In this document: positions 1 through 9,205 of the stretch, one piece after another
How the letters are laid out: the number at the start of each line of letters is the position of its first letter
Position numbering within the stretch: position 1 is the stretch's first letter
Assembly (NCBI RefSeq): GCF_023168145.1
Contig: NZ_BQYK01000001.1
Coordinates: 533,343-597,342 of the forward strand
Direction of reading: 5' to 3'
DNA length: 64,000 nucleotides
Origin: Sporosarcina sp. NCCP-2222
GTDB taxonomy: Bacteria > Bacillota > Bacilli > Bacillales_A > Planococcaceae
Notes under the pieces: model-generated
Told to the model about the DNA's origin: nothing
Databases searched by the model: none
Seen by the model: the letters and a program-made list of their open reading frames with translations, nothing else
Position numbers and translations under genes: made by a program

Positions 1-1410
1 AAACAACTTAGTCAAATTGTCTTTGTCGACTAGCTCTTGCAATTTATCACGAAGCTGAGAGTTTGAAATGGCTAAAGAGGAGTGTCCGATCAAGGACCTC
101 ATTAATTTAAAGCTATCAAAAGAAAAGAAGTATTCATCTTTATGCAGCAATAGGACAAAACCTGTCATTTCCTTCTGATGGGTGATTGGGATCGAAACGA
201 GTGATTTGAAAGGAAAGCGAACCGGTTCCTTTACAGCCAGATGAATATTTGCCTCGAATATAGATTCGGCTCCGCCTTGCAAGCGGGTCGAGGCAAACTC
301 TAAATAATCGGCTCCTCCCAGTTCAAAAAAGAAATTGGAACTGACAGAGGAAATTTCATACTCTCCATTCTCTTTATAAAACACAAAAGCGATTTCCATC
401 GGCTGGAACGCTTTGATCAGCTGCTGTTTAAGGAAACGAAGCATATCGTTCATTTCAAGGTTACTGTTAAGATTTCGCGATACTTCATTGACTAGCTGCA
501 AATCTTCCACGAGCCGATGGGATTGGTCATACAAAGAAGCATTTTCCAGCCCGTTTCCAGCCGCATTCGATATCATGCGTACAAAGCTTCGCTGCATCGC
601 AGAGAAATCTGTACCTTCGGGTGCAATGATCTGCAGAACGCCATAGATGCCTTGCCGCCCTTTAATTGGAACATTCAATATGCTTCTGGCCAGGTCTGAT
701 GCGTGTTCAATTGTCAATTCTCCCGATAAGAAAGCATCTACCGCGGAAGCTCGCTCATTCAAATAGTCAAACAATCGATAGGAGAAGGATTTCCCTTTCT
801 GTTCATGAGATAGAAGCAAGTCCACTTGGAAGGAAGGGAAGGTTTGAATGACCGCTTTTACAACGCCATCCAAGATAACCGCACTGTCCATTGTTGCATT
901 GAACAGCTCTGTCACTTCAAATAGCTTTCTATAATTCTTCTCCTTCTCCCTGAGAGAATGCTGGCTCACCACTTGGTCGATAAATATACTGACTGCCTTT
1001 TTCAATTCATGCAGTAAAGGAGTCGAGGCAAAGGAGTGCCATAGATCTGTCGACCGGAACAGCATTGCACCAAGCGGATCCAGCTCCTTATTTCGGAAGA
1101 TAAGATAATCGTCCGCAAATCCATAACCTCGTTCTGTAATCTGGACAATGAATTCTTTATCGTTAAAAAGTTCCCGACTGTCAATGTAGTTGGACAACAG
1201 TACCTCTGTCGACTCTTTCCCATGCTTGCAGACCGGCAGGAACCGGTTGCTTTCATACAAGAGGAAATCAGCTTGGTCGATACCGAAATGGGATGAGAAC
1301 AGACGCTGCAACGCCTCAAATGTCTGTTCCAATGGAAGCCCTTCCATTGAATTGGCACCCAAATCAAAAAGTCCACATTTCATTTCATATAAAATCGTTT
1401 GATGATTCAT
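1..1410 (-). CDS. dgcP: GAF/GGDEF diguanylate cyclase DgcP (YtrP), C-terminus beyond window
   Basis: Reading down from an ATG at 1410 (MNHQTILYEMKCGLFDLG) the minus strand stays open to base 1, giving 470 codons. A good ribosome site (AGGGGTGA) sits about 7 bases upstream. The visible part looks like two or three consecutive GAF-type sensor domains (roughly residues 25-150, 170-300 and 320-455). It then reaches LVDKDNLTKLF, the usual entry into a GGDEF domain, so the catalytic domain lies outside the window. In B. subtilis the cytosolic diguanylate cyclase DgcP (YtrP) makes cyclic di-GMP and sits beside rpsD, as here. Because the GGDEF signature itself is not visible, activity cannot be judged. 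It is divergent from rpsD across a 340-base gap. Confidence 0.85.
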   Translation of the reverse strand, partial: MNHQTILYEMKCGLFDLGANSMEGLPLEQTFEALQRLFSSHFGIDQADFLLYESNRFLPVCKHGKESTEVLLSNYIDSRELFNDKEFIVQITERGYGFADDYLIFRNKELDPLGAMLFRSTDLWHSFASTPLLHELKKAVSIFIDQVVSQHSLREKEKNYRKLFEVTELFNATMDSAVILDGVVKAVIQTFPSFQVDLLLSHEQKGKSFSYRLFDYLNERASAVDAFLSGELTIEHASDLARSILNVPIKGRQGIYGVLQIIAPEGTDFSAMQRSFVRMISNAAGNGLENASLYDQSHRLVEDLQLVNEVSRNLNSNLEMNDMLRFLKQQLIKAFQPMEIAFVFYKENGEYEISSVSSNFFFELGGADYLEFASTRLQGGAESIFEANIHLAVKEPVRFPFKSLVSIPITHQKEMTGFVLLLHKDEYFFSFDSFKLMRSLIGHSSLAISNSQLRDKLQELVDKDNLTKLF

Positions 1411-1533
1411 ACCGATGTCACCCCTGCTACAATCGTAAACGTACCTTTATTACCTTTCTTCCATAGTAATGCATTACACCTATAATTGCCATTAATAAAT
1501 TGCGACAATCTTCGTGTTGTCATGATAATTTCC

Positions 1534-1562
1534 TTGACTGTTGGTTGCCAGAACGGTATGAT
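1534..1562 (+). promoter_or_regulatory. sigma-A promoter of rpsD
   Basis: TTGACT at 1534-1539 and TATGAT at 1557-1562 are separated by exactly 17 bases, close to the vegetative consensus. The start point would fall near 1569, leaving an untranslated leader of about 180 nt before rpsD. Confidence 0.8.
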
Positions 1563-1568
1563 GGAACT

Positions 1569-1750
1569 TGTGTAAAATAGTTGCAGCAGTAGTGTGTTCC
1601 GGATTGTCCAGTCTATTCCTTTTCGAAGGTGCATCATGTAACCTCATGGCTGCTGAGGCGAGGATGCAAGATAATAGAATGGCGTGCGGCATGAACACTT
1701 CTGGTTCTTATTTTACAACAAAATAAAACCAATTAGAGGAGGAGTCTCTC
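1569..1750 (+). promoter_or_regulatory. rpsD 5' leader, probable S4 autoregulatory element
   Basis: About 180 nt separate the predicted start point from the rpsD ATG, long for an ordinary mRNA. In B. subtilis, rpsD is expressed alone and ribosomal protein S4 represses it by binding a structured leader of similar length. I did not fold this leader, so the assignment rests on its position and length. Together with the promoter and the dgcP upstream region it accounts for the 1411-1750 gap. I see no credible reading frame there. Confidence 0.55.
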
Positions 1751-2353
1751 ATGGCTCGTTATACAGGTCCATCTTGGAAACTGTCCCGTCGTCTTGGCAT
1801 TTCGCTAAGCGGTACTGGGAAAGAAATCGAAAAACGCCCTTATGCACCAGGACAACACGGTCCTAACCAACGTAAGAAACTTTCCGAATACGGAATGCAA
1901 TTACAAGAAAAGCAAAAACTTCGTTTCATGTACGGCGTAAACGAGCGCCAATTCAAAACGATCTTTAACAAAGCTGGTAAAATGCAAGGTAAACACGGTG
2001 AAAACTTCATGATCCTTCTTGAAACTCGCCTTGACAACCTAGTATACCGCTTCGGTCTTGCACGCACTCGCCGTGCAGCACGCCAACTTGTCAACCACGG
2101 ACACATCCTAGTTGACGGCAAACGCGTTGACATCCCGTCTTACAGCGTAAAACCAGGCCAAGAGATCTCTCTTCGTGAAAAATCTCAAAACCTTACAGCT
2201 GTAAACGAAGCGCTTGAAGTGAACAGCTATGTTCCTGACTACGTTTCTTTCGATGCTGATAAAAAAGTTGGACAATTTGTCCGCATGCCTGAACGCAGCG
2301 AACTTGCTGCTGAAATCAACGAAGCACTTATCGTTGAATTCTACAGCCGTTAA
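1751..2353 (+). CDS. rpsD: 30S ribosomal protein S4
   Basis: The 200-residue protein begins [19 protein letters not shown] and matches bacterial S4 of the Bacillus type, which lacks N-terminal zinc cysteines. The S4 RNA-binding domain lies around residues 90-150 ([20 protein letters not shown]). S4 is a primary 16S rRNA binder that nucleates assembly of the 30S body, and it also takes part in translational fidelity. The AGAGGAGG ribosome site gives the ATG at 1751. The gene stands alone between its own promoter and a strong terminator, as in B. subtilis, which fits autogenous control. Codon use is that of a highly expressed gene. Confidence 0.98.
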   Translation: MARYTGPSWKLSRRLGISLSGTGKEIEKRPYAPGQHGPNQRKKLSEYGMQLQEKQKLRFMYGVNERQFKTIFNKAGKMQGKHGENFMILLETRLDNLVYRFGLARTRRAARQLVNHGHILVDGKRVDIPSYSVKPGQEISLREKSQNLTAVNEALEVNSYVPDYVSFDADKKVGQFVRMPERSELAAEINEALIVEFYSR

Positions 2354-2367
2354 TAACTAGCATTACT

Positions 2368-2418
2368 AAAAACCCTCGAAATCCGCTTAACAGCGTTGTT
2401 TGCGAGGGTTTTTGTTTT
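2368..2418 (+). terminator. rpsD intrinsic terminator
   Basis: The arms AAAAACCCTCG (2368-2378) and CGAGGGTTTTT (2403-2413) flank a 24-base loop, and the second arm runs into a T-rich tail. It lies 14 bases after the rpsD stop. Confidence 0.9.
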
Positions 2419-2560
2419 ATCCGCTTTTTATTCCTCCCCGGAATAAAGCATTAATCTGGAGGTAATATTGGGAGAATTATTTTTCCATTAATATAACTGG
2501 AGAGATGCAATACAAGTAATTAATCTCATCGGTATCTGAATTCGTTCTTTAGAAAAACCT

Positions 2561-3322
2561 TTATATTTTTGTAGCAGTACAAAACATTTCTGCAAAATCA
2601 TTTACAATAGTTTTTTCGGGATTAGCTTTTAAATCGAATTTCATCCGTTCTAATCCTTCCTCATAATCTTTATCATCAATTAAAGTAAGTACAGAAATAT
2701 CCCTGTTTTCAGCGTAGTTTATGTAATCTTTTACCATTATATTTTCCATCTTGTAATCGATCTTTAACTTAACTTCTAAACCTCTAGAAGAAAGCTCGTA
2801 AAAAATAACGTCTTTATTCCAATATCTTTTAATATCTTCGTTAAAAGCTGTTGGAAAGTAATGATAAATCCACCACTTAGGCATATCGTGTATTGCTATA
2901 TTATGTAATTTATATATTCCACCTTTTGTTAATACCCGATAAATCTCATTAATAGCCTGTTCCTTATCAATGTAATGGTGAAAAGCATAGTTGTTAGAAA
3001 TAAAATCAAATGTTTCTGATTCATACGGCATATTTTCTACATTAGCCACTACGAAATCGACATTTTCCAGCTTCTCTTTTGCTTTGTCCAACATTTGTTC
3101 TGATAAATCCAACCCCTTCCATTTTATATTAAACTCTTTAAAATTTTTTTGTTGTTGTTCTAGATAAAGACCTGTTCCGCAAGATAAATCCAATACCTGA
3201 TATTCAGCTTTACTATTGGTTTCAATATATTGTTTTAAATCATAATCAAATTTAATCTCATTAGCTCTATATTGATTTACATCATATCTTGCTGCAATTT
3301 TTGAGTAATTTGTTATTTTCAT
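2561..3322 (-). CDS. class I SAM-dependent methyltransferase
   Basis: A 253-residue protein with a Rossmann-type methyltransferase fold. Motif I is DLSCGTGLYLEQQ (about residues 47-59), a following acidic strand reads KGLDLSEQMLDKAKEKL, and motif III/IV reads FDFISNNYAFHHYID. This is the UbiE/Methyltransf_11 group, which acts on small molecules, lipids or antibiotics; the substrate cannot be inferred. A GGGGGAGAG ribosome site precedes the ATG at 3322. The gene is visibly more AT-rich than its neighbours, with many AAA, AAT, ATA and TTA codons, and it stands alone between rpsD and an unknown gene. Recent horizontal acquisition is likely. Confidence 0.8.
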   Translation of the reverse strand: MKITNYSKIAARYDVNQYRANEIKFDYDLKQYIETNSKAEYQVLDLSCGTGLYLEQQQKNFKEFNIKWKGLDLSEQMLDKAKEKLENVDFVVANVENMPYESETFDFISNNYAFHHYIDKEQAINEIYRVLTKGGIYKLHNIAIHDMPKWWIYHYFPTAFNEDIKRYWNKDVIFYELSSRGLEVKLKIDYKMENIMVKDYINYAENRDISVLTLIDDKDYEEGLERMKFDLKANPEKTIVNDFAEMFCTATKI

Positions 3323-3484
3323 ACTCTCTCCCCCTTATTATCTTCATGTAATAAGTATATAGAATCTATCAATATTTCACTAATTTTAGTACATTCTATT
3401 TTTACTATATTTTGGAAATATACTACTTTAAGAGGGTTCAAAGGCATTTATTACAGTAGTGAGAAATGGCAGTAAAAGCAACAG

Positions 3485-3512
3485 GAGAGAAGCTCTGGGC
3501 TTCTCTTCTTTG
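3485..3512. terminator. hairpin after the 3518-4123 gene
   Basis: An inverted repeat AGAGAAG…CTTCTCT follows the stop of the minus-strand gene. The T-rich side is on the plus strand, so whether it terminates the minus-strand transcript is uncertain. Confidence 0.35.
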
Positions 3513-3517
3513 CCTTT

Positions 3518-4123
3518 CTATCGAGGAATAAACCTATAAGGGAACTGCTTAAATATGCCCTCCGATATCATATCCGCCATCATTAATGCTTCCGCTTCAA
3601 TCTGGTCGAATACTTGCACTTCCAGCTCAAAATTCTTTTGAATCATACACACTGCTTCCAGCTTCGTCAATGCCAGATGAGAATACAGCATCTTACGGAA
3701 AGCCTCTTTGTCGATGTATGGATTGATTTGATTTAGGAATTCAGCGATTTTGTCTGCGTTCCGGTACCATTCCTTTTCTTTCTGTGCCGCCTTTTCCGTT
3801 TCCCCATTGACAGCTGCCGTTACTAAATCCGCGGCGATCATCAAATGTTCTGAGATAAGATTACTATATATATTTCCTATTTGTTCTCCATAATAAGGTT
3901 TCAGAGAGTCGCCCATGTCGGTTGCATTGCGCAATAGGCGTGCGAGTACGTATTTCAAATCAGGCACTTTGAAAACAATAGCTGTGATCGCCATCCGCGT
4001 CCATGTGACATGCTGCTGCCAGAGCAGCCGATTTTTATTCCATAATTCAACTTGCGCCTTGCTATAACAATTCACGGGCTGCATTGCGTTTATCGGCATT
4101 CGATTCCCATAATATTGATTCAT
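3518..4123 (-). CDS. uncharacterised helical protein
   Basis: I do not recognise this 201-residue protein. It starts at ATG 4123 behind CTGGAGTGG. It has no signal peptide or convincing membrane segment. After a Tyr/Asn/Gln/Pro-rich start (MNQYYGNRMPINAMQPVNCY) it looks almost all alpha-helical, with two similar long-helix segments around residues 35-110 and 110-190. These carry repeated Asp/Glu and His residues (SEHLMIAADL, LYSHLALTKLEAVC, QIEAEALMMADM). That pattern recalls four-helix, ferritin-like or coat-F-like bundles, but no metal-binding signature is clear. The gene is monocistronic and its function is unknown. Confidence 0.7.
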   Translation of the reverse strand: MNQYYGNRMPINAMQPVNCYSKAQVELWNKNRLLWQQHVTWTRMAITAIVFKVPDLKYVLARLLRNATDMGDSLKPYYGEQIGNIYSNLISEHLMIAADLVTAAVNGETEKAAQKEKEWYRNADKIAEFLNQINPYIDKEAFRKMLYSHLALTKLEAVCMIQKNFELEVQVFDQIEAEALMMADMISEGIFKQFPYRFIPR

Positions 4124-4316
4124 TGTACCACTCCAGCTTTCATACTTTGGTCAGTACATATTATTCAAACGGGATATCTTCGGTGCCTCCCCGCTTCTTA
4201 CTTTCCAACTGTAACAATCCTTAAAATTTCTGCTTTATAATCATTTAACTATTTAGAGGAACAAAAGAAGATGTGTCGAATAATAAAAGAATCCTACGAA
4301 AGGCGGTATCTGCCCC

Positions 4317-4700
4317 ATGACAGTACAAGCTTCACCCATTGCGTGCAAAGTCAATAATGTGTTTATCCATGTCAGTGATTTGAAGAGGTCGGTCAAGTGG
4401 TATGCTAATCTTCTCGGTCTATCCATTGATGAAGCAACCATTGAATCACCGGTCCATAATATTCCCGTTACTGGAGAAACAGGTCTGACACTGGATGACC
4501 ATACATTCGATCCTGGTTTTACACTCGCTCCTTCTTCCCATGTACTATTCAATTTATTCGTTGAGGATATTGATGCTGCCTATCAATTCATTCAGGACAA
4601 TCAAATTACGGTTACTCGGGAAATCGAGAGGATTGGCGATTTTGCGTATTTTAATTTCCAAGACCCGGACGGCAATGTCTTAATGATCTGTAACTGTTAA
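4317..4700 (+). CDS. VOC-family (glyoxalase/dioxygenase-like) protein
   Basis: The 127-residue protein has a single vicinal-oxygen-chelate module pair. The first half reads NNVFIHVSDLKRSVKWYANLLG and the second LFVEDIDAAYQFIQDN, ending in FQDPDGNVLMIC, the typical end of the glyoxalase/bleomycin-resistance fold. The candidate metal ligands are His22 in FIHVSD and a C-terminal acidic residue. Substrates of this superfamily vary widely (methylglyoxal adducts, fosfomycin, aromatic diols), so none is assigned. The start at 4317 follows AAAGGCGG at a rather long spacing. It converges on ligD and shares a terminator with it. Confidence 0.8.
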   Translation: MTVQASPIACKVNNVFIHVSDLKRSVKWYANLLGLSIDEATIESPVHNIPVTGETGLTLDDHTFDPGFTLAPSSHVLFNLFVEDIDAAYQFIQDNQITVTREIERIGDFAYFNFQDPDGNVLMICNC

Positions 4701-4726
4701 GTTAAAAAAATGCACCAACACGAAAA

Positions 4727-4770
4727 GAAGGCAGCCCATCGTTTTCGATGTTCAGCTGCCTTCTGTCTTT
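4727..4770. terminator. bidirectional terminator between VOC gene and ligD
   Basis: Perfect 9-bp arms GAAGGCAGC (4727-4735) and GCTGCCTTC (4755-4763) stand between convergent genes. A-rich sequence precedes them and T-rich sequence follows. Confidence 0.8.
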
Positions 4771-4773
4771 CTT

Positions 4774-6603
4774 TCATAACTCGGTCAACTGCTTCAATAC
4801 TTCCTCAAACGGCTGATTGGCTCCAACTTCCTTGAAGTTTCGAAATGGATTTCCGATTTGTTTTATTCGATCCAATACAGTCGGGATGGTGAACATTTCC
4901 GGTCGCAATTGACTGGATACTTCCTGCCATTCCAGAGGTGTTGCGACAGTGGCCAGTTCGCCGCCCCGCGTTGAATAGGGGGCGACAATCGTTTTGCCTT
5001 CTTGATGCTGGACATAATCGATGTACAGCCGGTTTCCCCTGTTTTTTTTCAATCGCTCCGTCGTGAACCATTGTGGTTCCTGCTCACATAAAAATTCTGC
5101 TACAAATTCGGTGAAAACACGGGTGTCCTCATAAGTGAATGTATCAAATGGAAGAGGAATATATACTTGCAGCCCTTTCCCGCCCGATGTTTTAACGAAG
5201 GTTTCCAATTTAAATTGGTCACAAATTACCTTCAGCCGCAAAGCCGCTTCTACAGCTAGTGAAAATTCCTGGACAGAAGGAGGATCTAAATCAAAGACAA
5301 TTTCTGTCGGGCAAGCCGTGTCAATCGTTTGGAAGGGAATATGATATTCAAGCGCCAATTGATTTCCGAGCCAGAGCAAAGTCTGGATGTCATTACAAAG
5401 GAGATAATCAATGCCTTCCTCTCGCTTTGTGACAACAAAATCAGGCTTGTAATCCGGCGCGTTTTTTTGATAAAACCGTTCGCCGACAACCCCATGAGGA
5501 TAGCGAATGACAGTTAGCAGCCTGTTGTGCAGAAATGGTCCTATATAAGGAAAGACAACTTGAAGATAGTATAAGAAATCATCCTTTTCAACACCCATCT
5601 TCGGCCAGACCGGTTTGTCCGGATGCGTGATTGGCACAGTCTCAGCTATCGGATTGACCTCCCGGAGCATTTGCCTCCAAGTACACTGTTCTGCATTCCA
5701 TTCAAAGCTGAAACTGTGAAACCTCGGTTCGCGCAAATGTTTCCCATCAAAATCAATGCAATTGATCTGCACACATATCGAAGGATCTACCCGCCATGTT
5801 TCGGCTTCGATTTTCGTTCCATTCGAAGTGAATAAACTCGCAAGTGCTTGAAATTCATCGTCAGATAAACCATGCCGGAATGTCACGATGTCGAGGAGCT
5901 GCTGGTCTTTGAACAAGCTGCCTGTGAAGAAGCCGTTAGCCGCTTCGTATTTGGTGACAATGACATGGACCGTTTTCCAGTTTTTCACCTTCACCCAATG
6001 TGGTGTCCGTTTTTCACTGGACCAGTCACTTGTTTTTTTCTTGGCTACAAGCCCTTCGCCATTATGTATGTGAATGGCCTCCCACATCATAGAGGCGTTT
6101 TCGGTAGCCTCGATGAGCTGCAAGGGCTCTTTGCTGGCATAGTTAACCGAGCACGGCAATTTTAATTTGGCGAAAAGGGATTGTAGCTGCTTCTTCCTTT
6201 TCATTAGCGTTTCACCAGTAATATCTTTCCCCTTCCATTTCAGTAAATCAAACGCAACATAATGACACGGGAAGCGCCTGGAATGATTGCGTATGGCATC
6301 CGCTTTCCGCATTCTCCCTCTCGTCTGGACAACAACAAATTCGCTTTTAAAATTATTTTGCAGATGAACAAGTTCTCCATCGAGGTGAATCGGTAATAAA
6401 GACTTTATCTTATCTTGAATTTCATGGCAAAATTGAATAATTTCAGGGAACATCTCATTTAACCTGTTTCCATTCCGGCTTGTCAGCGTGATGGACGTTT
6501 CTGACCAATCCAACAGGCAGCGGAAGCCATCGTATTTGGTTTCATATATCCAATCTTGGCCTTCCGGGATGTTGTCTGCGTCGGTCAGCAGCATTGGTTT
6601 CAT
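4774..6603 (-). CDS. ligD: ATP-dependent DNA ligase LigD (ligase + polymerase)
   Basis: A 609-residue NHEJ ligase. The N-terminal adenylation domain carries the nucleophile Lys23 in ETKYDGFR, with GELVHLQ and GEGLVAKKK as later nucleotidyltransferase motifs. The C-terminal half is an archaeo-eukaryotic primase-like polymerase domain, with metal-binding VFDLDPP and a downstream SGGKGLQVYIP. The order ligase-polymerase and the absence of a 3'-phosphoesterase domain match B. subtilis LigD. I chose the ATG at 6603 because GTGAGGTGA lies just upstream and the family begins there; an ATG at 6639 would add 12 unsupported residues. LigD seals double-strand breaks bridged by Ku, whose gene is divergent 100 bases away. 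Confidence 0.93.
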   Translation of the reverse strand: MKPMLLTDADNIPEGQDWIYETKYDGFRCLLDWSETSITLTSRNGNRLNEMFPEIIQFCHEIQDKIKSLLPIHLDGELVHLQNNFKSEFVVVQTRGRMRKADAIRNHSRRFPCHYVAFDLLKWKGKDITGETLMKRKKQLQSLFAKLKLPCSVNYASKEPLQLIEATENASMMWEAIHIHNGEGLVAKKKTSDWSSEKRTPHWVKVKNWKTVHVIVTKYEAANGFFTGSLFKDQQLLDIVTFRHGLSDDEFQALASLFTSNGTKIEAETWRVDPSICVQINCIDFDGKHLREPRFHSFSFEWNAEQCTWRQMLREVNPIAETVPITHPDKPVWPKMGVEKDDFLYYLQVVFPYIGPFLHNRLLTVIRYPHGVVGERFYQKNAPDYKPDFVVTKREEGIDYLLCNDIQTLLWLGNQLALEYHIPFQTIDTACPTEIVFDLDPPSVQEFSLAVEAALRLKVICDQFKLETFVKTSGGKGLQVYIPLPFDTFTYEDTRVFTEFVAEFLCEQEPQWFTTERLKKNRGNRLYIDYVQHQEGKTIVAPYSTRGGELATVATPLEWQEVSSQLRPEMFTIPTVLDRIKQIGNPFRNFKEVGANQPFEEVLKQLTEL

Positions 6604-6653
6604 GCATTTCACCTCACTGTTTACGTTATTGTTTGGCATAAATCATTTCATAT

Positions 6654-6682
6654 ACATAGGATTCCAAACACTTTCCATACTA
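6654..6682 (+). promoter_or_regulatory. candidate sigma-G promoter of ku
   Basis: CATACTA at 6676-6682 fits the forespore sigma-G -10 consensus (CATnnTA). ACATA at 6654-6658, 17 bases upstream, matches four of five -35 positions. In B. subtilis the ku and ligD genes are expressed in the forespore. The sequence match is suggestive only. Confidence 0.4.
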
Positions 6683-6702
6683 ATGAAAAAGCGGGTGACA
6701 GT

Positions 6703-7530
6703 ATGCATACCATTTGGAAAGGAAGCATTAGCTTCGGTCTTGTTAATATTCCGATCAAACTCCATGCCGCCACGGAAAACAACGATGTGAAATTACGCCA
6801 GCTTCATAAAGAATGCCATTCGCCGATCAGTTATCAAAAAGTATGCCCAGTTTGTGCAAAGGAAGTCCAAAACGAAGAAATTGTGAAAGCGTATGAATAT
6901 ACGAAGAACAAGTTTGTCGTACTCGACGATGAAGAACTGGAGAAGCTGAAAAAGGAGAATGAAGACAAAGCCGTAGAGATTATCGACTTCGTCAAATTGG
7001 AGGAAATAGATCCGATTTATTTCGAGCGGAGCTATTTTATGGCCCCTGATGCGAGTGGCGGAAAAGCGTATGCCTTATTGCGCAAAGCCCTTCAGGATTC
7101 AGGCAAAATCGGGGTCGCAAAAATTATTATCCGTTCAAAAGAACAGCTTGCCGTAGTCCGTGTCTATAAAGATGCGCTTTTAATGGAAACCATCCATTTT
7201 CCAGATGAGGTGCGGAATGTGCAGGATGTACCGAATATTCCAAGTGCCGACTCTGTTGTTCAAAAAGAATTGGATACCGCCCTGTTATTGGTTGACCAAT
7301 TAACGACTGCATTTGATCCAACAAAATATACGGATGAATACCGGTCCGCGTTAATGGATTTAATTGAAGAGAAAAAATCCGGAAACCGCACAGTGGCAGC
7401 AAGCGAGAAGCAGCCAGCAGCTCCAGCTAATATGAATGATCTAATGGCAGCCCTACAAGCTTCTCTAGATCAGACGAAAAAGAAAAAGCCGGCACCGCGG
7501 AAAAAAGCGGCTGCAAAGAAGAATGCGTAG
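6703..7530 (+). CDS. ku: DNA end-binding protein Ku
   Basis: The 275-residue protein starts MHTIWKGSISFGLVNIPIKL, the invariant opening of bacterial Ku. Cysteines of the CHSP…CPVCAKE region lie at about residues 35-55, and the core beta-barrel/bridge continues to about residue 230. The tail is basic (TKKKKPAPRKKAAAKK), as in other Ku proteins where it modulates DNA binding and sliding. Ku homodimers encircle double-strand ends and recruit LigD. GGGTGA precedes the ATG at 6703; longer upstream starts in the same frame lack family similarity. It is divergent from ligD, whereas B. subtilis has both in one operon. Confidence 0.95.
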   Translation: MHTIWKGSISFGLVNIPIKLHAATENNDVKLRQLHKECHSPISYQKVCPVCAKEVQNEEIVKAYEYTKNKFVVLDDEELEKLKKENEDKAVEIIDFVKLEEIDPIYFERSYFMAPDASGGKAYALLRKALQDSGKIGVAKIIIRSKEQLAVVRVYKDALLMETIHFPDEVRNVQDVPNIPSADSVVQKELDTALLLVDQLTTAFDPTKYTDEYRSALMDLIEEKKSGNRTVAASEKQPAAPANMNDLMAALQASLDQTKKKKPAPRKKAAAKKNA

Positions 7531-7534
7531 TAAA

Positions 7535-7574
7535 AAGAAAAGCTGTCCGTCACTGACGAACAGCTTTTTTTCTT
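7535..7574. terminator. bidirectional terminator between ku and tyrS
   Basis: AAAGCTGT (7539-7546) pairs with ACAGCTTT (7560-7567), with an inner CGTCA/TGACG pair. A-rich flanks on one side and T-rich on the other serve both convergent genes. Confidence 0.85.
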
Positions 7575-7575
7575 A

Positions 7576-9108
<1,533 letters not shown>

Positions 9109-9114
9109 TCCCTT

Positions 9115-9142
9115 ATTGTAGTACAAAATAGTTACTTGTCAA
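9115..9142 (-). promoter_or_regulatory. sigma-A promoter of the tyrS T-box transcript
   Basis: On the minus strand TTGACA (9142-9137) and TACAAT (9120-9115) are 16 bases apart, placing the start near 9108. Confidence 0.75.
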
Positions 9143-9169
9143 ACATAATCTTCGGTCCTGCGAAAAATG

Positions 9170-9178
9170 TGCTATAAT
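9170..9178 (+). promoter_or_regulatory. extended -10 element before the PBP gene
   Basis: TGCTATAAT reads as an extended -10 (TGn plus TATAAT at 9173-9178) 28 bases before the TTG start. No good -35 is visible, so the assignment is tentative. Confidence 0.35.
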
Positions 9179-9205
9179 AGGAAAGATTTTAGGGGGGAGA
9201 ACGAC

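Noticed and set aside
1002-1376. 124-codon minus-strand frame within the dgcP region
   Set aside because: The adjacent frame gives a continuous GAF protein from base 1410 to base 1, so this one is a shadow.
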